Assembly (NCBI GenBank): GCA_030524455.1
Contig: JAUNGT010000008.1
Coordinates: 49,023 to 84,948 of the forward strand
Length of the DNA stretch: 35,926 nt
Source: Eubacteriales bacterium
Lineage (GTDB): Bacteria > Bacillota > Clostridia > Lachnospirales > Lachnospiraceae
Direction: 5' to 3'
Part shown: piece after piece, positions 16,729-26,502 of the stretch
Layout of the letters: every line of letters starts with the position of its first letter
How positions within the stretch are numbered: the first letter of the stretch is position 1
The notes under the pieces: model-generated
Database searches by the model: none
What the model was told of the DNA's origin: nothing
The model's input: the letters and a program-made list of their open reading frames with translations, nothing else
Position numbers and translations under genes: made by a program

Positions 16729-18408
16729 TTGAGAAAGACAAAAAAAGTGAATAATGGAGGCCCGAGCTTAAAGATCATCCCGCTGGGAGGTCTGGAGCAG
16801 ATCGGCATGAACATTACTGCCATTGAATACGAGGACAGTATTGTTGTGGTGGACTGCGGCATTTCCTTCCCGGACGACGATATGCTGGGCATTGACCTGG
16901 TGATTCCGGATGTTACTTATTTGAAGGAGAACATCAGCCGGGTGAAGGGCTTTGTGATCACCCATGGCCATGAGGACCATATCGGGGCCCTGCCCTATGT
17001 GCTGCGGGACGTGAATATCCCGATTTATGCGACCCGGCTGACGATGGGGCTGATCGAGAACAAGCTGCGGGAGCACAACCTGCTGGGCCACACGAAGCGC
17101 AAGGTGATCAAGTTCGGACAGTCGGTGAACCTGGGGCAGTTCCGCGTCGAGTTTATCAAGACGAACCACAGTATCGTGGATGCGGCGGCGCTGGCGATCC
17201 ATTCCCCGGCCGGGACGGTGGTTCACACCGGAGACTTCAAGGTGGACTATACGCCGGTGTTCGGCGAGGCCATCGACCTGCAGCGGTTCGCGGAGCTGGG
17301 CAAGAAGGGCGTGCTGGCGCTGATGTGCGATTCCACCAATGCGGAGCGCAAGGGCTTTACCCAGTCGGAGCGGACGGTGGGACATACCTTCGACACGATT
17401 TTCCATGAGCACCAGGGCTCCCGCCTGATCATCGCAACCTTTGCGTCCAATGTGGACCGGGTGCAGCAGATCATCAACACGGCGCACCGGTACGGGAGAA
17501 AGGTCGTGGTGGAGGGCCGCAGCATGGTGAATATCATCGATACGGCCATGAATCTGGGCTGCATCCACATTCCGGACAACACGCTGGTGGATATCGACCG
17601 GCTCAAGGATTATCCGGACGACAGGACCGTGATTATCACCACCGGCAGCCAGGGCGAGAATATGGCTGCGCTGAGCCGGATGGCATCCAGCGTGCACCGC
17701 AAGGTTTCCATCGGGCCCAATGATACGATTATTTTTTCCTCCAATCCGATTCCCGGCAATGAGAAGGCGGTGACGAAGGTCATCAACGAGCTGGAGATGA
17801 AGGGCGCGGAGGTTATTTTCCAGGATGTGCATGTGTCGGGCCACGCCTGCCAGGAGGAGATCAAGCTGATCTACACGCTGGTGCAGCCCAAGTACGCGAT
17901 TCCGGTGCACGGCGAGTATAAGCACCTGAAGGCGCAGGCGGGCATTGCCCTGGAGCTTGGCATCCCGAAGGAGAATATTTTCATTCTGCGCTCCGGCAAC
18001 ATTCTGGAGCTGAATGACGAGAAGGCCGGCGTGGTGGGACAGGCGCCCACGGGGGCGGTCCTGGTGGACGGCCTCGGCGTCGGCGACGTGGGCAACGTGG
18101 TGCTGCGCGACAGACAGCACCTGGCAGAGGACGGCATCATGATCGTGGTCGTCGCCCTGGACAGCGCGACCGGGCAGGTGGCCAGCGGACCGGATCTGGT
18201 ATCCCGCGGCTTCGTTTATGTGAAGGAGTCCGACGCGCTGATGGACGAGGCGCGCGAACTGATGAACAAGGTGATGGACAACTGCGTGGGACGCGGCTGT
18301 ACAGACTGGGGACGGATCAAGACGTCGATCAAGGACAGCTTAAGCGACTTTATCTGGAAAAAGACAAAGCGTCGTCCCATGATTTTACCGGTCATTATGG
18401 AAGTATAA
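16729..18408 (+). CDS. rnj: Ribonuclease J
   Basis: Metallo-beta-lactamase/beta-CASP ribonuclease for mRNA decay and rRNA maturation, with 5'-3' exonuclease and endonuclease activity in the family. The 559-residue product has the zinc motif H79-x-H81-x-D83-H84 (THGHEDHIG), the later ligands in TNHSIVD and HTGDFK, the beta-CASP part, and VHVSGHACQEE with PVHGEYKHL further on. It starts with TTG at 16729 behind a strong ACGGAGG site 8 bases upstream. It is followed by a ylbF-like gene. Confidence 0.95.
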   Translation: MRKTKKVNNGGPSLKIIPLGGLEQIGMNITAIEYEDSIVVVDCGISFPDDDMLGIDLVIPDVTYLKENISRVKGFVITHGHEDHIGALPYVLRDVNIPIYATRLTMGLIENKLREHNLLGHTKRKVIKFGQSVNLGQFRVEFIKTNHSIVDAAALAIHSPAGTVVHTGDFKVDYTPVFGEAIDLQRFAELGKKGVLALMCDSTNAERKGFTQSERTVGHTFDTIFHEHQGSRLIIATFASNVDRVQQIINTAHRYGRKVVVEGRSMVNIIDTAMNLGCIHIPDNTLVDIDRLKDYPDDRTVIITTGSQGENMAALSRMASSVHRKVSIGPNDTIIFSSNPIPGNEKAVTKVINELEMKGAEVIFQDVHVSGHACQEEIKLIYTLVQPKYAIPVHGEYKHLKAQAGIALELGIPKENIFILRSGNILELNDEKAGVVGQAPTGAVLVDGLGVGDVGNVVLRDRQHLAEDGIMIVVVALDSATGQVASGPDLVSRGFVYVKESDALMDEARELMNKVMDNCVGRGCTDWGRIKTSIKDSLSDFIWKKTKRRPMILPVIMEV

Positions 18409-18442
18409 TAAGAGACAGAAAAGACATTGGAGTGAAGACATC

Positions 18443-18769
18443 ATGAGCAGAGTACGGACGGCGATGGAGGAATTGATCGCGGCAGTGATCGCTTCGCCGG
18501 AATACAGGGAATTTGACAGACAGAAACAGATCATGAAGGAGCATCCGGAATTGAAGCGCCAGATTGACCGGTTCCGTGAGGAAAATTTCCGCCTGCAGCA
18601 TTCGGTACAGTCCGACGAGCTTTTTGACAGGATCGATGAATTTTCCAGGAAATACGAGGACTTTCGCAGAAATCCGCTGGTGGATCCCTTTCTGAACGCG
18701 GAGGTTGAATTCTGCAGGATGATCCAGGGGATCAACCAGGAAATTGTGGAGGCAGTCAATTTTGAGTAA
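18443..18769 (+). CDS. ylbF: YlbF/YmcA family protein
   Basis: A 108-residue, almost wholly helical protein of the YlbF (DUF964) family (LIAAVIASPEYREFDRQKQ near the start, PFLNAEVEFCRMIQGINQEI near the end). In Bacillus subtilis YlbF, YmcA and YaaT form a complex that modulates RNase Y. Its position right behind the RNase J gene fits a role in RNA decay. GGAGTGA precedes the ATG. Which member of the family it equals cannot be settled here. Confidence 0.83.
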   Translation: MSRVRTAMEELIAAVIASPEYREFDRQKQIMKEHPELKRQIDRFREENFRLQHSVQSDELFDRIDEFSRKYEDFRRNPLVDPFLNAEVEFCRMIQGINQEIVEAVNFE

Positions 18770-19178
18770 ACAATATGCGGGAAGGAATTCGCAGAGAAAA
18801 AAATCGGCGGCAAAAAGCCTGGCCGGCAGCGCGGTTGGGACGGTGTTCAACATCGTCCTGATCGCCGTGGCGGTCATGTTGATTTACCGTTTTTCCGTAT
18901 CGGCCTACCAGTACGGAGTGAGGATTTACGGGGAGCCCGCCATGTCGGAGGCGCCGGGCACGGAGGTGACGGTGACCGTGGAGGATGGGAAGGATTTTAA
19001 GGGCCTTGCGGAGCAGCTCTATGAGAAGGGGCTGATCCGGGACAAGACCCTGTTCTACATCCAGGAGCTTTTGTCCAACTATTCGGAGGACGGGTTCACG
19101 GAGGGCACCTACACCCTCACCACGGCCATGACGCCGGACGAGATGATGGACGTCATGGGCGCTGCAGGCGAGGAATAA
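18762..19178 (+). CDS. Short MltG-like membrane protein without the catalytic domain
   Basis: A 138-residue protein with one transmembrane segment (about 31-51) and an outer part whose VTVEDGKDFKGLAEQLYEKGLIRDK resembles the LysM-like beginning of the endolytic transglycosylase MltG. The catalytic YceG domain is absent and the gene ends cleanly at TAA, so it is a short form rather than a visible frameshift. The start is TTG 18762, overlapping the end of ylbF, with GTGGAGG upstream. Position before trmR and trhP matches B. subtilis, where mltG (yrrL) precedes yrrM-yrrN-yrrO, supporting the assignment. Confidence 0.68.
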   Translation: MSKQYAGRNSQRKKSAAKSLAGSAVGTVFNIVLIAVAVMLIYRFSVSAYQYGVRIYGEPAMSEAPGTEVTVTVEDGKDFKGLAEQLYEKGLIRDKTLFYIQELLSNYSEDGFTEGTYTLTTAMTPDEMMDVMGAAGEE

Positions 19179-19182
19179 CGAG

Positions 19183-19836
19183 ATGATTGTGGACGAGAGA
19201 ATGCGCGTGTTTATCAACTCACTGGACAGGGGCGAGCCGGCCTGGCTGGAGGAGCTTTACCGGCAGGCTGTCAGGGACAGGGTGCCGGTGATCCGCACGG
19301 AAACGGGTAGCTTGCTGCGTTTTCTTCTTACGCTTTGCCGGCCGTCATCCATCCTGGAGGTGGGGACGGCCGTTGGCTTTTCCGCTCTTTTGATGAGCGA
19401 ATATATGCCGGAGAGCTGTCATATCACTACCATCGAGAAGTACGAAAAGCGCATCCCCATCGCCCGGGAGAATTTCCGGCGGGCCGGGCGGGAGGAAAAA
19501 ATCACCCTGCTGGAGGGGGATGCGGCAGAGCTTTTGAGAGAGCTGGAGGGGCCCTTCGATTTTATCTTCATGGATGCGGCCAAGGGGCAGTATCCCCATT
19601 TTTTGCCGGAGGTGCTGCGGCTTTTGACGCCCGGGGGACTTTTGGTATCGGACAATGTGCTGCAGGAGGGGGACATCCTGGAATCCCGGTACGCGGTGAC
19701 GCGGCGGGACCGCACGATCCACGCCCGGATGCGGGATTACCTGTATGAGCTGACGCATCACCCTCTGCTGGAGACGGCCGTTTTGCCGGTGGGAGACGGG
19801 GTGACGGTGAGCACGAAGAAGGAGAGAACACAATGA
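19183..19836 (+). CDS. trmR: tRNA 5-hydroxyuridine O-methyltransferase TrmR (YrrM-like)
   Basis: A class I, metal-dependent O-methyltransferase of 217 residues: motif I is ILEVGTAVGFSALLMSE, followed by the acidic TTIEKYE and the metal-site FIFMDAAKGQY. Alone these match the general COMT family. The next gene is a U32-family tRNA hydroxylation protein and the gene before is MltG-like, the same order as yrrL-yrrM-yrrN/O in B. subtilis, where YrrM is TrmR and forms 5-methoxyuridine at wobble position 34. Its stop overlaps the start of trhP. Confidence 0.83.
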   Translation: MIVDERMRVFINSLDRGEPAWLEELYRQAVRDRVPVIRTETGSLLRFLLTLCRPSSILEVGTAVGFSALLMSEYMPESCHITTIEKYEKRIPIARENFRRAGREEKITLLEGDAAELLRELEGPFDFIFMDAAKGQYPHFLPEVLRLLTPGGLLVSDNVLQEGDILESRYAVTRRDRTIHARMRDYLYELTHHPLLETAVLPVGDGVTVSTKKERTQ

Positions 19837-21093
19837 AAAAACCGGAACTGCTGATCCCGGCGGGAAGCCTGGAGGTGTTAAAGACGGCGGTCCATTTCGG
19901 AGCGGACGCCGTTTACATAGGCGGGGAGGCCTTTGGCCTGCGCGCGAAGGCAAAAAATTTCAGCCCGGAGGAGATGGCGGAGGGGATCGCCTACGCCCAC
20001 AAAAGGGGCGTGAGAGTGTATGTCACCGCCAACATCCTGGCCCATGACCGGGATCTGGAGGACGCCTCCGATTACTTTCTGCAGCTGAAGCATTTGCGCG
20101 CCGCAAACGGGGAGGAGGCTGCGCCGGACGCGCTGATCATCTCCGATCCGGGACTGTTCACCATCGCCCGGCGGGTCTGTCCCGACATGGAAATCCACAT
20201 TTCCACCCAGGCAAACAATACCAACTATGAAACCTGGCTGTTCTGGTGGAACCTGGGGGCCAAGCGCGTGGTGTCCGCCAGAGAGCTTTCCCTGCGGGAG
20301 ATCGGGGAGATCCGGGAGCATATCCCCTCCGATATGGAGATCGAGAGCTTTGTGCACGGGGCCATGTGCATCTCCTACTCCGGACGCTGCCTTCTGAGCA
20401 ACTATTTTACCGGACGGGATGCCAACCAGGGCTCCTGCACCCATCCCTGCCGCTGGAAATATGCGGTGATGGAGGAGAGCCGGCCCGGCGAATATCTGCC
20501 GGTGTACGAGAACGAGCGGGGCACCTTTATTTTTAATTCAAAGGATCTTTGCATGGTGGAGCATATCCCGGAGCTTCTTGCGGCCGGCATCGACAGCTTC
20601 AAGGTCGAGGGACGCATGAAAACAGCGCTGTATGTGGCGACGGTGGCGCGCACCTACCGAAAGGCCATCGACGACTGTCTGGAGTCGGAGGAGAAATACC
20701 GGGCGAACATGGACTGGTATCGCAGGGAGATCTCCAAATGCACCTACCGGCAGTTTACCACCGGCTTCTATTACGGAAGACCGGAGGAGGACGGGCAGAT
20801 TTACGATTCCAACACCTACCAGAGCGACGCGGTATATCTGGGAACGGTACAGGAGCAAGACGATGCGGGCAGAGTGCGGATCGAGCAGCGCAACAAATTC
20901 TGCCGCGGGGATGTGATCGAGATCATGAAGCCCGACGGGCGGGATCTGCAGGCGGCTGTGCTGCGGATTCAGGACGAAGACGGCAACGAGGCCGAGAGCG
21001 CGCCTCATCCGAAGCAGCGGCTGTGGCTGACGCTTTCGGAGGAGGCCTGCGCCGGAGATCTGCTGCGGACAGCGGGGAAGAAGGAGAAGGAAG

Positions 21094-21101
<8 letters not shown>
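19833..21101 (+). CDS. trhP: Peptidase U32 family tRNA hydroxylation protein TrhP
   Basis: A 422-residue member of the U32 family, the group that makes 5-hydroxyuridine in tRNA from prephenate-derived chemistry. The N-terminal barrel begins PELLIPAGSLEVLKTAVHFG and the cysteine set C179, C186, C202, C206 (AMCISYSGRCLLSN, GSCTHPCRW) is intact. B. subtilis has two such genes (yrrN, yrrO); here there is one of the longer type. The start overlaps trmR by 4 bases and the end overlaps glnN by 8. Confidence 0.88.
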
Positions 21102-23217
<2,116 letters not shown>

Positions 23218-23226
23218 GAAGGTGAT

Positions 23227-23274
23227 TTGAGCCCGTTAAGGTTCCTGTTTACAGGGCGTCTGTGAACAGGAACC
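23227..23274. repeat. Dispersed palindromic repeat, copy 2 (possible glnN terminator)
   Basis: TTGAGCCCG (23227-23235), then a 15-bp stem 23240-23254/23260-23274 with one G-T pair. It has the same order as copy 1 at 13730-13776. There is no T run, so if it ends glnN transcription it is not a canonical terminator. Confidence 0.75.
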
Positions 23275-23314
23275 TCAGCGGTTGAAAAAAGATGATAAAA
23301 ACCGAAAAAAGTGC

Positions 23315-23343
23315 TTGCATTTTGGAAAGGTTTTTGATATAGT
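23315..23343 (+). promoter_or_regulatory. Promoter of tRNA-Gln
   Basis: TTGCAT at 23315-23320, a 17-base spacer, TATAGT at 23338-23343; the mature tRNA begins 50 bases later. Confidence 0.7.
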
Positions 23344-23392
23344 AATTAAGCGCGGTGAGGACAGAACAGTTTCGCCGGCAGCTATAGAGCTT

Positions 23393-23464
23393 AGGGCTAT
23401 CGCCAAACGGTAAGGCAACGGACTCTGACTCCGTCATTTCAAGGTTCGAATCCTTGTAGCCCTG
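23393..23464 (+). tRNA. tRNA-Gln (anticodon CTG)
   Basis: The 72-base cloverleaf is complete. Acceptor arms AGGGCTA (23393-23399) and TAGCCCT (23457-23463) pair perfectly, with G as discriminator base. The D arm (GCC/GGC), the anticodon stem ACGGA/TCCGT around loop CTCTGAC (anticodon CTG), and the T arm CAAGG-TTCGAAT-CCTTG are all present. The CCA end is not encoded. The gene marks the border between core genes and the accessory island, but I found no copy of its 3' end further right that would mark an attachment site. Confidence 0.96.
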
Positions 23465-23470
23465 TCAGGT

Positions 23471-23502
23471 AACCTCAGTGGAGAGATCTGCTGAGGTTTT
23501 TT
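23471..23502 (+). terminator. Rho-independent terminator after tRNA-Gln
   Basis: AACCTCAG (23471-23478) pairs with CTGAGGTT (23491-23498) and runs into six T in total (23497-23502). Confidence 0.85.
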
Positions 23503-23572
23503 GTTATCAGGCGCTCATGAGTGTTTTCCGAATGGAAAAATCCATTAAGAACGGCAGGAGAGCTCCGCAAAG

Positions 23573-23764
23573 ATGGCGTGTTGGCACAGATTACGGATGG
23601 CGGTCTGGGGCATGGCTATGGAGATGACCGGGTTTCCGACCAGGGCATTACTCCTTACAATTCTGCCTCCTGCCATTTTGCTCTTGCGCTTTCAAATCAT
23701 CGGCACCTTATATATCGGAGCAATGATTTCCGTGTTGGTGTTGGGATGGTTCTTTTTGATGTAA
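23573..23764 (+). CDS. Possible small membrane protein (63 aa)
   Basis: A short open frame with two hydrophobic stretches (about residues 24-40 and 42-62), MACWHRL at the start and VLVLGWFFLM at the end. A GGCAGGAG sequence lies about 12 bases before the ATG, a rather long spacing. It may be a small membrane protein, or the remnant of a larger transporter gene. The rest of 23503-23777 shows nothing recognisable. Confidence 0.28.
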   Translation: MACWHRLRMAVWGMAMEMTGFPTRALLLTILPPAILLLRFQIIGTLYIGAMISVLVLGWFFLM

Positions 23765-23780
23765 CGGAAAAAGAATAATG

Positions 23781-24080
23781 TTACAGCTGCTGTCGAAACT
23801 CTTCCAGAGTGTGTGCCCTGGCGGCAGCCTTCAGCAACCGCCGCAGCACCTCACTGTTTTTTTCATTGCGGATTTGGAGGGCGATATCCTCCGGAACGGG
23901 TTCGAGATCGCTTAACAGATCAAGAATATCATTGACCTGTCCGTCCTGTACACCGGCGGCATGTCCGACTTTTACACCGGCAGCATGACCCGCCTTCATG
24001 CCAGCGGCATGTCCTATGTCAAACTCTGCCTGACGGATTTTGCGCATTTCTTCTTCTTCGTTGTATTCAAAAATCGACAT
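23781..24080 (-). CDS. Nested reading frame: C-terminal part of Rpn A from an internal start
   Basis: Inside Rpn gene A, in the same frame, ATG at 24080 (codon 221) is preceded by GGAGGT (complement of 24088-24093) with a 7-base gap, an ideal ribosome binding site. The product would be 99 residues starting MSIFEYNEEEEM, containing the GHAAG repeats and the C-terminal helical domain but not the nuclease. In E. coli, Rpn genes are reported to make such a short intragenic protein that inhibits the full-length toxin. By analogy this is a candidate inhibitor; translation is unproven. Confidence 0.6.
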   Translation of the reverse strand: MSIFEYNEEEEMRKIRQAEFDIGHAAGMKAGHAAGVKVGHAAGVQDGQVNDILDLLSDLEPVPEDIALQIRNEKNSEVLRRLLKAAARAHTLEEFRQQL

Positions 24081-24740
24081 AGAGACGACCTCCGCTCTCT
24101 GGCTTTTCAAAAAGTCTGCCAGTATATTATTTCTGATACAATCACGAATTGCTTCTTCCACAGCCTGTTCTATCGGCAGATTGCGGGCGTAGCGGCGCAC
24201 GCAGTCCACATATTGGCTGTATTCTCCAAGGATACGGCATTTTTCCAGCAGAGCCCGGTTATGGCCTACATTGATGTTGAGCATCAATACCTTTAGCTCC
24301 AGCTCAGGATCCTCTACTTGTTTTTCGTAAGCATCTGACAGCTTCAGAAGCTGGCGTTCCGGCTGTTGTCCCGTACCGTTGTAAAAGACGATGAATCGGG
24401 GGACCGGGAGCTTGATTTGGCTGCTGCTATACAGGCTCTGTTTCCGGATGTATTTTTCAAACTGTTTCGTTACATAAATCAGATTCCGCAGCGGCATATT
24501 CGGATTGAAGCTGGCCTGCTGTTCGTACAGACTCAGCTCCGCGTCCAGAATGAAGGACACATCGTTTTTGTAGGACATGTAGATGGCGTTTTCCAGGGTA
24601 TAAACCCGGAGCTCTTTCACATCCGTGTGAGCCGTACCGTTGATGGCATTATACAGGCTCAGCAATGCGGCCGGATCCTGAAACAGCATGTGAAAAACGG
24701 TATCCTTGTAGTTACGAATCGTACTTCTCTGCTCTGTCAT
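23781..24740 (-). CDS. Rpn family PD-(D/E)XK nuclease/putative transposase, copy A
   Basis: A 319-residue protein of the Rpn (recombination-promoting nuclease; 'T_den_put_tspse') family. The N-terminal NYKDTVFHMLFQDPAALLSLYNAI is typical. The nuclease core is visible as ND60VSFILDAELSLYE73QQ, giving the D and E-x-Q positions of the fold. Residues 243-267 hold repeats of GHAAG(M/V), then a short C-terminal helical domain. AGGAGGG precedes the ATG, and a promoter (24900-24928) lies inside the duplicated segment. E. coli Rpn proteins are DNases acting in recombination and phage defence. An internal start at 24080 is described separately. Confidence 0.88.
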   Translation of the reverse strand: MTEQRSTIRNYKDTVFHMLFQDPAALLSLYNAINGTAHTDVKELRVYTLENAIYMSYKNDVSFILDAELSLYEQQASFNPNMPLRNLIYVTKQFEKYIRKQSLYSSSQIKLPVPRFIVFYNGTGQQPERQLLKLSDAYEKQVEDPELELKVLMLNINVGHNRALLEKCRILGEYSQYVDCVRRYARNLPIEQAVEEAIRDCIRNNILADFLKSQRAEVVSMSIFEYNEEEEMRKIRQAEFDIGHAAGMKAGHAAGVKVGHAAGVQDGQVNDILDLLSDLEPVPEDIALQIRNEKNSEVLRRLLKAAARAHTLEEFRQQL

Positions 24741-24899
24741 ACGTCATTCCCTCCTGTGTGTTGTGGGACAGGAGCAAATGCGCTTCTTCTCAATCAGTCA
24801 CTCCTGCCAGTCATCCTTATGAATCGTAAGCATAGAGTTTCTGAATAGAAGAAATCAGATAGCCTTGCGGCCGGAACTCATAGAAATATGCTTAAGCAA

Positions 24900-24928
24900 A
24901 CCTTACCATATTTCCCCGGGAATGACAA
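24900..24928 (-). promoter_or_regulatory. Promoter candidate of Rpn gene A
   Basis: Minus strand: TTGTCA (complement of 24923-24928), 17-base spacer, TAAGGT (complement of 24900-24905). This leaves a leader of about 155 bases. Confidence 0.45.
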
Positions 24929-24974
24929 GAAATGTTAGTCGGCATTTTAAAATTTTAAAATAACGGTTTTCTTC

Positions 24975-25003
24975 TTGCACCCAGACGCCGGATATGTTAT
25001 ATT
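24975..25003 (+). promoter_or_regulatory. Promoter of the antisense (antitoxin) RNA
   Basis: TTGCAC at 24975-24980, 17-base spacer, TATATT at 24998-25003 with an extended TG at 24995-24996. Transcription would start near 25010 and run into the 3' end of the toxin gene. Confidence 0.65.
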
Positions 25004-25011
25004 GACAACAG

Positions 25012-25044
25012 AAAAGGGAAAGCCAGAGATACACGGCCTACCCT
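25012..25044 (-). terminator. Terminator of the toxin mRNA (leftward)
   Basis: On the minus strand AGGGTAGGCC and GGCTTTCCCT (complements of 25035-25044 and 25015-25024) pair with one mismatch and one wobble, followed by four T. Confidence 0.6.
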
Positions 25045-25068
25045 GAGATTATGACAATTGTTTTACAC

Positions 25069-25105
25069 AGCCGTCACTATTGCGAGTAGTGGCGGCTATC
25101 TTTTT
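25069..25105 (+). terminator. Terminator of the antisense RNA (rightward)
   Basis: An 11-bp stem, 25069-25079 with 25087-25097 (one G-T pair), followed by ATC and five T (25101-25105). Confidence 0.75.
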
Positions 25106-25136
25106 CCCTTGAAGATCGTATAACACAATCCCACAA
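25096..25136 (-). pseudogene. 3' part of a type I holin-like toxin gene split by the RIT element
   Basis: Read leftward from the 8-bp repeat TTGTGGGA (complement of 25129-25136), the frame continues LCYTIFKGKR and stops at TAG (25096-25098), right before the antisense terminator hairpin. The 5' part is at 28618-28674. Joining the two at a single copy of the 8-bp repeat gives one open frame of 29 residues. Confidence 0.75.
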
Positions 25137-25216
25137 ATCCAAACTTAGGAGAAATCCAAACTTTTTACGGCGAAGATTATAAATCCAGCTTTTTGCCGTA
25201 AAAAAGTTTGGATTTT
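25129..25216 (+). repeat. RIT left terminal inverted repeat (88 bp)
   Basis: Identical to the reverse complement of 28510-28597. It is itself palindromic: 25152-25171 pairs with 25195-25215 apart from one extra T. AAATCCAAACTT occurs twice directly, with a variant AAATCCAGCTT, a likely set of recombinase sites. Confidence 0.95.
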
Positions 25217-25269
25217 ATTTTGTGCTCTTCCTGAATCCATTACCATAGGATACAGGAGGTGATCAGCAA

Positions 25270-26502
25270 ATGAAATTCAAAAAAACAAACGATACTTATG
25301 CTGGCTTGATTCAGAAACTAAAAAAACATGGATATTCAAAATCCTATATCACAAGGCTGAAAACGGAGATTAACTGGCTGATCTGTAATCAGGGCAGGGA
25401 AGACATCCAGTCTTACGGGGATGCCTGCCGCATACGGATAGGCCAGACGAAATCCCGGGAGATGCAGACAACCTATCGGCGGGTATACAGAACTCTTGAA
25501 GAATTCGACCTTTACGGCAGGTATCCTGCTGGCGTATGTGCAGGGACACCAGCAGAACGTGGTTCTTACTGGCAGCTCAATCCTGTCTTCCGTGAAGTGA
25601 TAGACGCTTATAAAGACTCCGGAGCGAAGCGGGGATTAAAAGAATCCACCCTCTATAAAACCGCTTTCAGTGCATCCAGTTTTCTTTTGGCTATGCAGAA
25701 CCGTGGCAGGGAATCTTTAAATGACATAACCGAGGATGATGTCATTTCTTATTTTATCCGCGATGACGGACTCAGCCCTTTAAGCGGCGGACACCGGGAT
25801 ACGGTTGCTTCGGTATTCAAATCAGATCTTGGAATTCATACGGAACTGGCCAGGCGAATCCTTTCATATATCCCTGTCATCCGCCAGCGCAGGAAAAATA
25901 TCCCATACCTGAATCCGGAAGAAGCCGAGGCAATCCGCAATACACTTAGCTGCCCCGGCTCCGAACTCTGCATGAGGGACAAGGCTATCGGCATGCTGCT
26001 CTTCTTTACCGGGATCCGGGGCTGTGACATTTCCTGCATGAAATTTTCAGACATTGACTGGGAAAAGGAAGAGATACGTATTACCCAGCAGAAAACTGCA
26101 AACGGACTGATTCTTCCAATGTCTGCGGCAATCGGCAATGCCATATATGACTATGTTACAGTGGAACGCCCTTCCTCGGAGGAGCCATATATTTTTCTGT
26201 GCAGAACAAAACCTTATAGTCCTCTGTCACGGGGCTCGGTCTGGAAAGCCGTTTCAAAAGTTTATGGGGCTGCGGGTATCCGGCAGGACGAAGGTAGCCG
26301 GCAGGGAACACACTTATTCCGTCATCATGTGGCATCAGCCCTTGCGGGGAACGGTATTGCGCGTCCTGTAATCAGCGAAACACTCGGCCATACTGCCCCG
26401 AAATCCCTTGACTGCTACCTCTCGGCTGACATACAGCATCTCCGGGAATGCGCGCTCAGCATTGAGCTGTTTCCCGTCAGCGGGGAGGTGTTCCCATTAT
26501 GA
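25270..26502 (+). CDS. ritA: Tyrosine recombinase RitA
   Basis: First of three recombinases, 410 residues. The C-terminal catalytic domain shows R250 (FFTGIRGCDIS), a likely lysine K275, H348-x-x-R351 (HLFRHH), H374 (LGHT) and the nucleophile Y383 (CYLSAD). The N-terminal half has helical core-binding domains. CAGGAGGTGATC precedes the ATG and its stop overlaps ritB (ATGA). In the family three different recombinases act together on the element's ends; the exact share of each is not known to me. Confidence 0.9.
   Translation: MKFKKTNDTYAGLIQKLKKHGYSKSYITRLKTEINWLICNQGREDIQSYGDACRIRIGQTKSREMQTTYRRVYRTLEEFDLYGRYPAGVCAGTPAERGSYWQLNPVFREVIDAYKDSGAKRGLKESTLYKTAFSASSFLLAMQNRGRESLNDITEDDVISYFIRDDGLSPLSGGHRDTVASVFKSDLGIHTELARRILSYIPVIRQRRKNIPYLNPEEAEAIRNTLSCPGSELCMRDKAIGMLLFFTGIRGCDISCMKFSDIDWEKEEIRITQQKTANGLILPMSAAIGNAIYDYVTVERPSSEEPYIFLCRTKPYSPLSRGSVWKAVSKVYGAAGIRQDEGSRQGTHLFRHHVASALAGNGIARPVISETLGHTAPKSLDCYLSADIQHLRECALSIELFPVSGEVFPL

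Larger units (their letters stand above)
23778..24937. repeat. Long direct repeat, copy A (carries Rpn gene A)
   Basis: 1160 bases matching 28895-30066 in the same orientation. Both copies begin and end with ATGTTA. Differences lie in the 3' third of the gene and at the promoter-distal edge; copy B is 12 bases longer through one extra four-codon repeat. Confidence 0.9.
25010..25105 (+). ncRNA. Candidate antisense antitoxin RNA of a type I toxin-antitoxin locus
   Basis: About 95 bases with a strong promoter just upstream and a terminator hairpin with T run at its end (25069-25105). It is fully complementary to the 3' untranslated part of the small toxin gene that reads leftward through 25098. 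Convergent toxin and antitoxin transcripts overlapping at their 3' ends are the layout of type I systems such as par/fst and txpA/ratA. Because the RIT insertion lies upstream in the toxin, this RNA gene is complete. Confidence 0.6.

Noticed and set aside
23521..23778. 85-codon rightward frame after tRNA-Gln
   Set aside because: Its product has no hydrophobic or domain pattern; the overlapping 63-codon frame looks more protein-like, and even that is uncertain.
24366..24848. 160-codon rightward frame opposite Rpn A (and the same at 29495-29977)
   Set aside because: It is antisense to a well-supported gene, lacks a ribosome binding site, and is repeated only because the segment is duplicated.
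23778..24937. Rpn segments as insertion sequences
   Set aside because: No terminal inverted repeats were found; ATGTTA at each end is the same in both copies, so it is not a target-site duplication. 'Transposase' in the family name does not prove transposition.
25129..25216. CRISPR-like array from the repeated AAATCCAAACTT motif
   Set aside because: Only a few copies, partly inverted, without regular spacers; they are recombinase-site repeats at the element ends. No CRISPR array was seen anywhere in the window.
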